From NCBI RefSeq assembly GCF_000003855.2, contig NW_003101678.1, positions 124,001 through 188,000 on the forward strand: a stretch of 64,000 nucleotides of DNA, read 5' to 3'. The stretch's first letter is position 1, and each line of letters opens with the position of its first letter. This document shows positions 1-10,750 of the stretch, one piece after another. Source of the stretch: Blastomyces gilchristii SLH14081. Its lineage: Eukaryota; Ascomycota; Eurotiomycetes; Onygenales; Ajellomycetaceae. The translations under genes and the position numbers were made by a program. The notes beneath the pieces were generated by a model, which was not told where the DNA came from, did no database searches, and was given only the letters and a program-made list of their open reading frames with translations.

Positions 1-934
1 TTCAATTATTAATAATTATGAACTTATAACTAATTAATATAAAAAGAAAAAAACTTTTTCTACTTATTATCTTTCTTCTCTTTCTCATTCTTCTTATTAT
101 TCTTGATAATTCACTTCTTATTCTTCTTCTTCTTCTTCTTCTTCTTATCTGAGATGATAATTATCTCAAAATCTCTCTTTACTATCTTCTCAGAGAAGAG
201 TTCTCACTGCTTTCTCTCAGTCAGATCAATCTGTGTCTCAAAATCCTGTATTTTCTGATCTACTGTCTCAGGTTTCATCTCAGTAATAAGCAGATTGACA
301 TGCTCAGAGAGCAGAGCTGTCTTCTTAATATTCTGAATCATGAAGTATATTCAAGATCTGAATAAGATCTCAATTCTCTTCTTCTCTGTCAGCTTCTACT
401 AATCAATTAGAGAATAGAAGTATTATCAAAAATTGTTACTTTTTAATAAATAAAAAACTTATCAGTTTTGACTTCTTTATCTTCTACTTTAATATCTTCT
501 TAATCTTTTTCTATCTCTGCTTATTTACAGTAATACTCTTCTTCTCTCTCTCTCTCTTTATCTTAGTTTTAAATCATTCTCAGAACTTCTTCTGATCTCA
601 CTGCTACTATATAAGACTCTTCACTATTATCTTCTTCAATCTCTTATAGATGATGTTATCTGTATTATTTCTATACTTAGTTCAGTCTAAATCTATCAGA
701 AGTGTTGCTTAAAATCATTATTATTCTACTCTCTTATAGAGTCTCTTTAAGACATTATAATATATCTTATAATCTGTCTTCTCTTATTTAAACATCTTCT
801 TCTTCTCTCTCTTTAATCTGTGACAGTGCTCACACGCCTTGATAATTCACAGAATTACAGAATATTTGAAGAGAGATAATATAATTAGTTTCAGTGAGTG
901 TTAAAGAGAGATGAAGACAGAAGAGACAGTCAGA

Positions 935-1015
935 AATAATATAATAATAATAATGATAATAATAATGATAATGATAATAATGATAATAATAGTGATAATA
1001 ATAATAATGATGATA

Positions 1016-1046
<31 letters not shown>
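935..1046. repeat. ATA/ATG trinucleotide microsatellite
   Basis: About 110 bp of AAT units interrupted by GAT or ATG. It gives an artificial Ile/Met-only reading frame and is not coding. Confidence 0.85.
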
Positions 1047-1227
1047 AAGAAAGAGTATTGAAATATATTACTGACTTATCAAATATAAAGAGACTTAAAG
1101 AAAATATTAACAGCTTTCAGAGATGTATAGAAATAGCTACAGTGTTGCATAGCAACATCATCTTCATTTAATACATACACTGTTAATATTTTTTGTATAC
1201 AGTTATTATATAATCTGTATCAGAGAT

Positions 1228-1289
1228 ACATGCAGAAAACAGATCTTTATTACTAGAATATATACAGAAAACAGATCTTTATTACTAGA
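1228..1289. repeat. Tandem duplication of a ~30-bp unit
   Basis: The unit containing cagaaaacagatctttatta occurs twice, at about 1228-1257 and 1262-1289, separated by a few bases. Confidence 0.8.
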
Positions 1290-2147
1290 GATAATAATTA
1301 CAGTAATTCTTATTTCTTTCTTCTCTCTTTTCTCTTCTTCTTCAACTCATCACTAAGTTCAAGCTGATATGAAAACTATTAAAACACTCTTAGAAACTCT
1401 TAAATTAAAGAGTATAAACTAATTAAATTTTAAATATAGAAGAATTAAATTATATTCAATATTACTAATTATTTATTTTCTCTTAATAAAATCACAGTCA
1501 TATCTTTCTCTTTCTCTCTTAAATAAAACATGATCTGTGAAAAGTGAGTATTATATCAGACTATAATAATTAATACAGTCTCAGTATACAGAGCTGTATA
1601 CACACAGTGTATATTAAACTGAGAGACTATATGAGTTATAAATCAGCAGCAGCATCTCAGAGAGAGCTGTGCAGTGTAAGAAAGCTATAACTCTCAGTTA
1701 TATATATAGAGAATGAATTATCACAGTAAGTGTATATATATTATATGAAAGTAATACTTTTTAATAACACTCAGTCTCTGATATTATGAAAATAGAGTCT
1801 CTCTGTGAGATCTGTTTTTATCAGAAGTCAGAGAATCTTATATTTCTCAAGATCATCTTCACACATCTTGTCTATGAAATTAATAAGAGAAATCATTGAT
1901 TTCAGCATTCTGTTCTTGATATTATTCAAGTGATAGCAGAGTTCACTCTGATCACACTTTTTAAGTATATATTTTCTAAATATTCACATTTATACAGATA
2001 TGTACTGATTATTTATTAAATAATATTAAGATAATAACTTATCACAGCTGTGTTACTCTTACTGTGAGAAATATATAGTTGATAATAAATATTGCAAAGA
2101 CTCTGAAGAGTAAGTATTTTAAAGATACTGCAGCTCTGTGATCTTGA

Positions 2148-2312
2148 TTTTTTTTATTTTTATTTTTTATTTTTTTCTTTTTCTTTTATTTTTTTTTTCT
2201 TTCTCTTTTTATTTTTTTTTTCTTTCTCTTTTTTTTTTCATTGTGATTTTTTTTTTGTTTTTATTTTATTTTTTATTTTTTGTTTTTTTTTTGTATTTTA
2301 TATTTTTTTTAT
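2148..2312. repeat. T-rich low-complexity tract
   Basis: About 165 bp consisting almost wholly of T with scattered A, C and G. It has no coding meaning. Confidence 0.85.
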
Positions 2313-2648
2313 AATTAAAATTATATGAATTATAATCTGTGTTCAGAAAAGTAATAATATTTAATAAAACTTTCTATTAAATTTTTAACAAATAAGTACT
2401 ATGTTATAATATTATGTAAGTGAGAAGTGATTTTATAATCTTATTTAATATCATTCTCAATAATGAAATCAGAATGAAAATGTGACTAAGAATTCAAATA
2501 TATTCTTTATCTAAGACTAGATTTTTATTTGAAAAGTGAATCTGAGATCTTTAATATTTGAAATAACATGATTTGAGATTAATGTGATGAATACAAATCA
2601 TGATCAGAAGTAATGCTTTTAGATAATATAATAACTATAAAGTTTGAT

Positions 2649-2681
2649 TCTGATCTCAGATACGGTCACACAGTCAGTCTA
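2649..2681. mobile_element. Worn terminal fragment resembling the hAT-like element at 63280-63785
   Basis: The 33 bp ending in cacacagtcagtcta match the right end of the 63280-63785 element (cttagacacggttacacgg, then ttagtcta) apart mainly from C/T and G/A changes. It keeps a CpG in an otherwise CpG-free block. The left end was not found, so only this terminus is claimed. Confidence 0.4.
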
Positions 2682-3901
2682 CTGACTACTGATAATCAAT
2701 CTGTAGTTTTTATATATTATTTAACAGTTCTCATTCTTGCTTCTTCATAAATTCTATTTCTGTTTTTAAAGTCTCAATATACTTAAGAGATTAAGTCTGT
2801 TTCTGCAAGATTTCTCTGACTTACAGTGAAATAACTCTCTATTATATAAAAGCAGACTCAGAATATAAATTTAAATAATCTTTTTTATTATTATTTCTGT
2901 ATATAACTTCAAGTATAAATCTTATAAAATATATACTATATTTTATATTTATCTTCTTCATAAAGAAAAATAACAGAGATTTTATTCAATTATATAACAC
3001 TCTTTCAATTGTTCAAGATTCAATTCTTATATTTTAAGTAAAATTAAAGTTAATTTAACTGCATTTTCTTAATAAGTTCTGACTTCTGTATAAACTTTAT
3101 TTTTCAAAGATTTTCTTTATAAAGAATTCTTTATATAATTATAGAAAATATCTTAATTTCATTATTATTAAATTTATTAATAAGATCAGTACAGCTCTTT
3201 TCTCAATTATATTAATTATATTGAATTCTTGCAAGAATAGTATTTTTTATGCTATTATTTCTCAGAGTTAATTAATCAGATTTAAGAGCATCTCTAAGTC
3301 ATTTATTATAAAGTATAATATACAGCAGTTGAAAGTTAAATTTACATTCAATTTCACATTTATATATATAGTTAATTTGACTCTGAGATTTGAGTAATTT
3401 CTGTGATTTCAGCATTTGACTTGTTAAAATAGAGTGATTTAAGAGTCATTATAAGAGCTCTTGTAGTAATATCAGTATTAAGTGCTATATTTTAACAGTC
3501 ATAAATGATGAGAAATTAGAGAATATAGAGAAATCAATATAATAATCTCATATAAATAGAATGCAGAGTAATTAGAAGCTAAATGTAATTACTCATTAAA
3601 ACATAGTGGTGTTTCTTAGCTGTATAAATTGAATCTGAGCAGCGCAATTCTTTTGGTAGCGCCCTCCATAGATCATAATAACAACCAACCACATACCACG
3701 TTCAACCTCTCTTACCACCCCGCAAATCTCAAGGCCTAACTAGGCTGTAAACTAGCCGCTGCAAGGATTGCAGAAGCTTTCAGGGGGGAAAAAAAGAAAA
3801 GGTTCCTGCTCCTTGACTCTTTCTCTGCAGGCAATTGTCGGACTGTATCATATAGATGGGTCCCTGCAATCAACTTTCCCAGTAATAATGGTATAGTATT
3901 G

Positions 3902-3968
3902 TCTTTTTTTTTTTTTCCTGTTATCTCTCTCTCTCTCTCTGTCTCTCCCTCTCTTTCTTTTTTTTTAA
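3902..3968. repeat. Pyrimidine tract with (TC)n
   Basis: A T-run, a (TC)n run and a second T-run lie just beyond the stop codon of the eight-cysteine gene, so in its 3' untranslated or downstream region. Confidence 0.7.
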
Positions 3969-3982
3969 TTTTTACATCTCAA

Positions 3983-4431
3983 TTATTTACCATTCCGTGG
4001 CTGTCTCAGTTGTTAGTCAAGAGTGCACTCAGGGGAAGTCAAGGGACTTACCGTCCAGCACCAGCATTGATAGGGGTTCATCGTATAACCACACGCACAG
4101 TAATTCGTCGGATCATGAAACTGGTTTTAAATACAATTATTAGTCTTCAACTCTCGTGGTTTTCTACAACACCGGGCAGAATCAATATTTACCAGGGCCA
4201 TGTCAAAACAAGACCAAGTCTGAGCACACTCCCAATCGTTTTGACACTGTTTATGGTATTAGTTCACTAGCATAAAAAAAAGGTCTACAGGGGACAAATT
4301 AAATGGCTACATACTCTAAGCGTAACTGCACACTCATCCCAGCCAGCCTCTCCATCCTTGGGAGTTTTCTTCGACCACTTACCAACAACGACGTTGATGA
4401 GGGCAAGCAGCGCAAGAGTAGACACTTTCAT
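3983..4431 (-). CDS. Small secreted cysteine-rich protein (effector candidate), four exons
   Basis: My model is complement(join(3983..4000, 4052..4120, 4193..4246, 4315..4431)), giving 85 residues. Residues 1-17 (MKVSTLALLALINVVVG) form a signal-peptide-like hydrophobic start. The mature part has eight cysteines at 34, 40, 46, 52, 65, 67, 76 and 78, ending in a CxC-x8-CxC block. The introns (68, 72 and 51 nt) all fall in phase 0. Donors are GTATGT, GTAAAT and GTAAGT; branch-like sites are CTAAT, CTAAT and CTAAC; acceptors are CAG. Unspliced, every frame is stopped, which explains why the gene is easily missed. If the last intron is retained, the protein ends 14 codons later with one more cysteine. 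I recognise no family. An even cysteine count and a leader suggest a disulfide-rich extracellular protein, possibly an effector. It lies about 350 bp from the AT-rich block, a setting often occupied by effectors in RIP-affected fungi. Function is inferred only. Confidence 0.68.
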
Positions 4432-4569
4432 GTTGGTTGAAAGGTATCGATCAGCTAGACACTTCGTGATTCGATGAACGGACAAGTAACGATCCTGGAA
4501 GGCGGACAATGCTTGCTTGATGTCGTTCAACTCGACTTGAAAATGCAAAATGCCCGCTCCCAATGCTCC

Positions 4570-4578
4570 TTAATATAA
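4570..4578 (-). promoter_or_regulatory. TATA-like box upstream of the eight-cysteine gene
   Basis: On the minus strand the sequence reads ttatattaa about 140 bp before the ATG at 4431. The spacing is similar to that of the TATA-like box before the 7432-7855 hydrophobin gene. Confidence 0.4.
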
Positions 4579-4599
4579 CCCGGAGGCATGACTCTTACC

Positions 4600-5380
4600 C
4601 CGCGCCACTGACCCTCTCGAGCAGAAGGAAACATGGAAGGCATCCGTTTAACATCGTGGTAACCCGCGGGCTCTTCCTGGAGAAATTGCATCCATTGCTC
4701 GACGGGTGTGCCAATGGCCAATGGCTCGCGCTTGGAGGAGAACAACTTACCAAAAACATTTTCAATCCCGCTGACCGCGAACCTTGGAACCCAAAACCCC
4801 GGAGCCGGCTTTGCCGCCCGCCCCCGCTAATCGAGTGGAACCGTGCGGGAGCAGTGGAGCCTCAAGTCTACGTAGTAACTAGTTAGCTCTAAACACGGTC
4901 AAAGAAAGTAAAACTTTGTCCGATCTTTGTCCGATATGAAGCGGTTACTTGTTGGTGACTTGCATCTGATTTACATGGAAGCTGCTACGTACTGTGTATA
5001 GGAAGGCACTTTGCCCACGGAACAGGCAAAGCTTTCTTTCTTTTGTCTTTTTTTTTTCTTTTTTTTTCTTTTTGCCACACGCCTAATCTTGGTCCGAGCA
5101 CATCGAGATCACAAGATCACGATCACAAGATCGCGATCAGATCAACGAACACATCGAGATCACGATCCGATCACATTTCAAACGGGAATTTGATTGAACA
5201 TACCCGGGGTCAAAAAGATGATTCTAGTATGTCACATTTACAAGTAGATAATGTAGCAGCGCCCGCCCCAGTGGCGTTGCCCGGTTGCCGTAGCGATCGC
5301 TCCGCCTGCACGTGATCTCATATCTCCTCCCACACGAATACAAGAGATTAACCATCCCACAGATAAAAATATATCTAAAT
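4600..5380. other. GC-balanced intergenic stretch
   Basis: No convincing gene. There are short open stretches without a leader or family motif, a T-rich run near 5050-5072 and a cluster of GATC-containing repeats (cacatcgagatcac, gatcgcgatcagatc) at about 5098-5175. Composition falls to AT-rich after about 5330. Confidence 0.5.
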
Positions 5381-5990
5381 ATATAAAATATATATAACAT
5401 GACTCACCACCTTGATTATAGAGCAAGTGATCACCAATTGATTCTGTGTTACATTGATGCAGTGGTTAAGATCAACAGGTCTCTAGAGCAGAGACAACAT
5501 CAATCTACTGTCAGAATCTCACAGATACTGAAGAACAACATCTTCTATTTCATATTAATCAGTTATTCAATTGCAACTTCTCTGTGATATCTCAAATACT
5601 GTGCAATTTGATATTTCAGATCATCAAAATACAAGTAAAAATTAACTGAGTATTTCACTTTTGTAAGTGATATAAAGCAGAGATTAAGAGTATCTATCTT
5701 TATACTCTGAATTAAAAAAAAAAAAAAGTAGACAGATGACAGCTACTATTTTAAACACTTTTTTAATCTTATAATTGCAGGTTTTTTGTTTCTTTTTATA
5801 TACAATTTCATGAGCGTTTTGCTAGATACTATTAAAACTGCAAATATATATATATATATAAAGAATATGAAGTTTTAATGTTTAATATATTAATGTTGTT
5901 ATACTACAGTTGAAAATTAATCGCTCTATAGAATGCTTTTTGAAGTTCATTAACTTATATATATATATATATATAAAAGAGAGAAGGGTG
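5380..5990. other. AT-rich spacer with (AT)n runs
   Basis: CpG-poor sequence of the same type as the large AT-rich blocks separates the two balanced islands. It has (AT)n runs near 5848-5862 and 5957-5975, and no gene. Confidence 0.6.
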
Positions 5991-7431
5991 AGAGGCGCAG
6001 GCGCTGAACATGGAATGGTCACAAGGTACAGTACCATGCGCCTCTGGGTATCTTGATTCCGGGAGATAGCTAGGGGGTGAGAAGGCTATGGAATATATTC
6101 TATGGAATTCTGTGCCCTAAAATTTTCGCAGGGCTTTATTTTATGTACAGTAGTATATTGGCGTATTTCAAGCTATGATATATGAGGGGTAAAAGTAAAC
6201 GCTAAACGCCCTGGAGAGGTTGTACTCACTCAATATATTACTTTACCTACTCAGGTAAGCTATAGCACTTCCATGGACGCGTGTTTAATTTTTTTTTTTT
6301 TCCTCGTTGCGCTTAATGTTTGCCAGCAAGGTTTTATAAACAGTGACTTCGCGGTGTAACTTAACTTACCAGTTATTATTATGCCTCTACCATTAAATAC
6401 ACTAGCAAGCAAACCCTGGATGTTATTACGAATCGCACCCCTTCAGAAACGGGAGTTAGGTTTAAGTTATTAGTAGTTCATGGAAAGGGGGCGAATTTCT
6501 GATGTGAAGGGGTTCGGCCATTTATCTACCAGTTAGATAGATAGCCTGGTGGGGATTGAGTTTCCCTTTGCCCCAGTGAATTCAAACCGATTTTGTCAAT
6601 GCACCCTATATGTTGACCTGCTTATTGAACTTATGTGCTGTACTGTACTAGCCGGAAAAGTATATGAGGCATATATCTAGAAACGATCGTCATAGAGGAA
6701 AATGCCCTATGGTTGATCTCCAGGGTTCGATGCTGCTTCTATGAAACCTTAAGCAGCGCGAATATTCTTGCAGGTAGCCTATTTGCAGCAAAGATTCGGC
6801 CACCGTTAAGTATCACGGTTGAGATGAGAATGAATAGAGGAGAAGGCTGATTGATGAAGCATTCCCATTGCAGAATAATAACCTAACAGTTCCAGGTGTT
6901 CTAATCGAGCAGAGAAGGGGAGGAAAATAAAGGAAGAGTCAGTACCGCTCCATCCTCATCTTCCTCCCCCTCTCACCAGGAACAAAAGGGGGCAATTAAA
7001 TGCCTTAGGCACCAATCGATATATTTTTTTTGAAAAAAACCCCAACGTAGACCCCTTATTCAGAAAACTCTCAGCTCTCCTCGAAACAAAAGACAAAAGG
7101 GAAAAAAAAAAAAAAAGAGGTAAGGAGCGACAGTAGGAAACAACTCGGCGATTATCCACCATTAATTAAACCTCCCCCTTCCCTGTTCCATCCCGTCCCC
7201 GGTTCAGTCCACCACTCATCCGCAAGCACAAGCCTTCGTCGCGCGCATAGTGAAGAGGTAGAAGGCATGGGTAGCTGAGGAAAGGAGAGCGGCCTAGCAA
7301 CCTGACCACAACACTCTATGGCTCTTCTCCCAAAGGGCGAGAAAAAGTAATTGACACCGTTCGACCGCGTATCATGTGGATCTCAGGAGAAAAGTGACTT
7401 GTCAAACGCTGCGACCATAGTGTGATTGCAT
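5990..7431. other. GC-balanced intergenic stretch
   Basis: No reading frame or spliced model I could support. The stretch is the 3' side of the minus-strand hydrophobin gene and contains scattered GTAAGT-like sites without usable exons around them. Confidence 0.5.
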
Positions 7432-7855
7432 TTAGACATCGATGAAGGTTACCGGCTGCTGCAAGTTGGCAGAGCAGGATTGGATCTATTTGGGGGTGAA
7501 AAAGGATATTTATATTAGTATTTGCGTGCTTTCATTGGAGAAGTCGAACCAGTAACATGTATGTGGTAGGTTGCTGAAGTTTCCGAGACTGGATGAAACT
7601 TACTCCTTCGTTGTTGTTGCAGCAGACAATCAGACTGTTGCAGCTGACAGAGCTGCCTTCCATAGCAGTGCAAGTAGTTCCGAGGGTGCTTTCAGGGGCG
7701 CAGCAGAAGGGTCCGCCCGAAGAGCAGGAGATTCTCTGGAAGACTGGGCCATCGGGGCGTGTTGGACGTGCTGGGCGCGATGGGCGACGGCCGGGGGTGG
7801 CAGCAACGCTGGTGGCGAGCAGAGCGACGATGGCGACGAAGTTGGTGAGCTGCAT
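7432..7855 (-). CDS. Class I-type hydrophobin, two exons
   Basis: The model is complement(join(7432..7485, 7604..7855)), 101 residues. Hydrophobins are small secreted proteins that self-assemble at air-water or cell-surface interfaces and make hyphae and spores hydrophobic. Residues 1-19 are a signal peptide (MQLTNFVAIVALLATSVAA). An Arg/Pro-rich stretch (21-37) precedes the cysteine domain. Cysteines at 44, 51/52, 62, 72, 78/79 and 88 give C-x6-CC-x9-C-x9-C-x5-CC-x8-C, the hydrophobin pattern, with the common CCNNN motif after the second pair. The unspliced frame loses the eighth cysteine. The 118-nt intron (GTAAGT donor, TACTAAT branch, T/C-rich tract, AAATAG acceptor) restores it in the short last exon. 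The start at 7855 was chosen because the upstream in-frame ATG would add a 45-residue Ser/Phe-rich extension before the leader. Spacings are short for class I, so the class is a judgement from length and the CCNNN context. Confidence 0.9.
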
Positions 7856-8010
7856 TTTGGTGGTTTGGGGGTGTTTGATTAAGAATGAGATTCTTAAAAA
7901 GGTTTTGAAGATTTGATACTGATTGGAAGTAAGTCTTGAGATATCCTTTTGATGCCTTGATGATGATGAGAAGAGAAGAAAAAAGGACATTTGGATGGGA
8001 AGGAGAGGTC

Positions 8011-8018
8011 TATTTATG
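8011..8018 (-). promoter_or_regulatory. TATA-like box of the minus-strand hydrophobin gene
   Basis: Minus strand gcataaata lies about 156 bp upstream of the ATG at 7855, in otherwise balanced sequence. Confidence 0.5.
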
Positions 8019-8023
8019 CGTTT

Positions 8024-10192
8024 TCTGAGGCCTGCATTTCTCTATCCCCTTCATCATGCCCCCCGATGAAGTGCTGGACGTTGTTGGTTGGCTCGTCTCG
8101 TCCTTGCAACCCCTCCTTCACGATCATACTTCAGGGTCAGTAGAGCCTCACTTCGTCGAATTGGAAAACGCCCTGGCGCATCCACGATAACGCACAGCGA
8201 GTGTCTCGCCTGTCGCCTCGTGGCTGATATGCTGGCGAAGGCAGACTGTGTGGCGAGAATCTCAGTTTCTGTTCTCACCCTGCTGAATGTTCCGGCCCCT
8301 TTTCCTTGTACATGAATGTGGTAACACTTGACCATTCCCACGAGCCGATGGCGTTAAGGTTGTGCAGAATAAGTGGTGTCTATATTTAAAATAGAATTGG
8401 GGTTCGGTCAGGGCTTGATCGTGTCAACTTCACACAAAATTCCTTAGAGAAACAGCCAAGCGACAAATGGCGTTCAGGCCAGGCGACGAGTGTGCACTTC
8501 CGGCATGGCAAACCTATCCTTGATTGCAAGCTGAGTGGAAAAACCAGCGTGGCTGGTCAGCTCCGGATACAAACAAAAACTGACCCAGGCCCACGGGAAT
8601 TGTCAGGGCTGAGGATATGAGAATTCAAAATCGGTTTGCTGGCAAACCCCACGGGCCAATCATCCGTAGAGGGGGCGTTAAGGTCAGAGTTTTTCTTCCA
8701 AATCGTGAGGCTTTTGAGGCTCAGTTCAAGAAATGGCGCGTGATGAGCTGTACCTTTGGAGTGGCAGGATACTCGCCTAAGATTCGCAAATCAGAAACGA
8801 ACGTGCAACACATTGCGGTGGAGACTGGGATAGATGAAGATATAGATATCCCAGGGGATAGAAAAATAGGCCCTTGAAGCTGGCAGCTGCAGCTGAACAG
8901 TAACACAACGAAGCCGATTTGGCGGACTCTTAGGAGAACTGCAAGCCATTTAACTCCATTTAACAACACATGAAAGTATATCCCCCCTCGCCAGAACCTT
9001 TTGAATGCACATATGAGCACCCTAGATCGGTTGTTGACAGTCTCCAGCGGTGAGATACCAGCTATCTAGGAGTAAGAGAGAACCAACTGGACGCAAAGAA
9101 ACGTGAACGACACTTCCAAAATATTTTCCAATTAACCCATTATCAATATCATGGAGGATGAAAAATAACCGCCAAAAATGCGATAATAATTCGTCCTGGT
9201 AGTCAACTTAAATGTTTTGGTGAGGCTCAATCGAAGCCAATCAGCAACGAAGTGGACATTTAGTTTCCCGCTAAGCCCGCCGATGGTCCAGACCCCAAGA
9301 ACACAACATCCAGACAAGCCTGGAATTAGCTCTTGTCTTACAGCTTTTAAACCTGGACCAAGCGGCAGTGAGCCACACGAAACTTTCAAGCATTCCCCAT
9401 TTCGATTTGCAAGTCAGGAACAGGATACTTAGGCGAAAAGGATGTCCAGATGTGCCACTGTCACCCCGCAGCTAAAAGATTCCGGGGTTGATGTATCACA
9501 AACGGTGACAGGCTACTTCACTTCAGCTTGGCGTACGACAAACAGCACGCCTGGGTGCGGAAAGTCTGATCCCGAATGGACTGGCCAGGTAATAGTTCGA
9601 ACTGCAGCGTTATGTAAAATAAGAAAAACAACATGGAGGAAATTATTTTTTTCCAGCCCCAAATAAAATGGGAATGCAGCTGCGATAAGACGTAAGATTT
9701 CATTAGTCCGGGAAATTCTCACATGGCCCAGCCAGGCTCGATTAATCGTGGGATGATCGTATTGAAGCCTCTCACTGAAAGCCATATCGACTCTGGGAGG
9801 CTTTTCATCTCAGGCTTTTTGCGTGCCAATGGAGAGAAACCGATGTCTCAAAGTAAAAGTGGCAAAAGCCCTAAAACAAGACAGCGAATGACAACCTCCG
9901 ACCCTCGTCCTATATTTAGCTTCTCCACACGAAAGGCCGTGGGTTGTGCTAGCTCATAATGGCTGTCGATGTCTGCCTTTGCTTGCAGAGGACGAAGAAA
10001 AAAGGATATCAAATGTGACGAAAAAAAGTAGGCGGAGGGCTTGGTACAAATTGAGCCCTCTTGCCATTGGAAAAAAAAAAAAAAAAATTAACAAAAAAAA
10101 ATTTGCCAATCCTTCTCCATCGCTTCCCTTCTACCTCAAAAAATTTTCCGCCTATTTTTTTTACGCTGGGGAATAACCTTTCCACCGCGACG
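8024..10192. other. 2.2-kb divergent intergenic region between the hydrophobin genes
   Basis: The two hydrophobin genes are transcribed away from this region, so it should hold both promoters. An 86-codon open stretch at 8617-8877 (plus) reads MRIQNRF and onward but has no leader, no family motif and no intron signals, so I do not call it a gene. A/T homopolymer runs at about 10070-10110 lie just before the second gene. Confidence 0.5.
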
Positions 10193-10750
10193 ATGAAGCT
10201 CATTCAGACCTCTATCTTCCTCTCTATCTTCATGCTGCTGACGCAGTCTATTGCTATCCCCGTGCCTGACCCGGTTCCCGCTCCGAAGGATGGCGACGTT
10301 GCTTTGGCGGAGAGAAGATTCCCGAAGCTGCCAGGGTTCGGATTGCCAAAGGAACTTTGCCCGCAGCCCCCTCCGCAGCCCCCTGTCCAGCAAACGAATC
10401 AGTGCTCCACCGGTGTCCCGTACTGCTGCAGCACTGAAGGAGGGTGTAAGTGCTCAAATCATAAATACCCTCCCGAGGAAAGCGGCCTCAAGCGGCGACA
10501 ATGTTTTGCTAACCAGTCCGCTCCTCTAGCCCACAACTGTGTGAACTCCCACGTCGAATGCACGCAAACCGTTATTTGTTGCAACAACAACTTCGGGGTA
10601 AGTAAACACATGAGATGCACCCCCTCATATCAGTCGATATTTCGTATTTTCAACAGGCGGGCTAATACCACAAAAAACAACCTTCAGTTCCAAGTGTGCA
10701 TGGGTGACATCGACTTCAACATGCCGATCAACATCGAGATTAACCTTTAA
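10193..10750 (+). CDS. Class I-type hydrophobin, three exons
   Basis: The model is join(10193..10445, 10530..10597, 10688..10750), 127 residues. Residues 1-21 are a signal peptide (MKLIQTSIFLSIFMLLTQSIA). A long Pro-rich linker follows (22-67) with an unpaired Cys56, then the domain C71-x6-CC78/79-x8-C88-x6-C95-x5-CC101/102-x8-C111. The motif CCNNN is shared with the neighbour, and a mostly hydrophobic tail (FQVCMGDIDFNMPINIEINL) ends the protein. Intron 1 (84 nt) has GTAAGT, GCTAAC and CTCTAG. Intron 2 (90 nt) has GTAAGT and TTCAG. Reading through intron 1 would insert three extra cysteines and spoil the pattern. The role is the same as its neighbour's: a secreted, self-assembling surface protein. 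The two differ a lot outside the cysteines, so they are old paralogues, not a recent duplication. The ninth cysteine in the linker is unusual for a hydrophobin. Confidence 0.9.
   Translation: MKLIQTSIFLSIFMLLTQSIAIPVPDPVPAPKDGDVALAERRFPKLPGFGLPKELCPQPPPQPPVQQTNQCSTGVPYCCSTEGGCKCSNHKYPPEESGLKRRQCFANQSAPLAHNCVNSHVECTQTVICCNNNFGVSKHMRCTPSYQSIFRIFNRRANTTKNNLQFQVCMGDIDFNMPINIEINL

Larger units (their letters stand above)
1..3640. other. AT-rich, RIP-like block without a recognisable gene
   Basis: The sequence is very AT-rich, almost free of CpG, and built of TCT, ATT and TCAGAG-like low-complexity stretches. No frame holds a protein-like reading. It changes abruptly to balanced composition near 3640. 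It contains a trinucleotide repeat, a 30-bp tandem duplication, a T-rich tract and the worn end of a DNA transposon, listed separately. It is probably old transposon sequence mutated beyond recognition, but no element body could be identified. Confidence 0.6.

Noticed and set aside
911..1171. 86-codon Ile/Met frame
   Set aside because: Translation of an AAT/ATG microsatellite.
3899..4270. 124-codon plus-strand open frame starting MSFFFFPV
   Set aside because: It begins in a pyrimidine tract and lies antisense to the spliced eight-cysteine gene, whose introns and leader are far better supported.
4527..4745. Minus-strand open frame upstream of the eight-cysteine gene, reading EPLAIGTPVEQWMQFL
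   Set aside because: It lacks an ATG in frame (first usable codon is TTG) and overlaps the region with the TATA-like box. It could be spliced onto the downstream exon through GTAAGA at 4598, but the leader ATG at 4431 is a better start.
7571..7916. Two plus-strand open frames over the first hydrophobin gene
   Set aside because: They are antisense shadows of the hydrophobin exon and its intron.
8617..8877. 86-codon frame in the divergent promoter region
   Set aside because: No leader, motif, intron signals or homologue I recognise; length is compatible with chance in balanced sequence.
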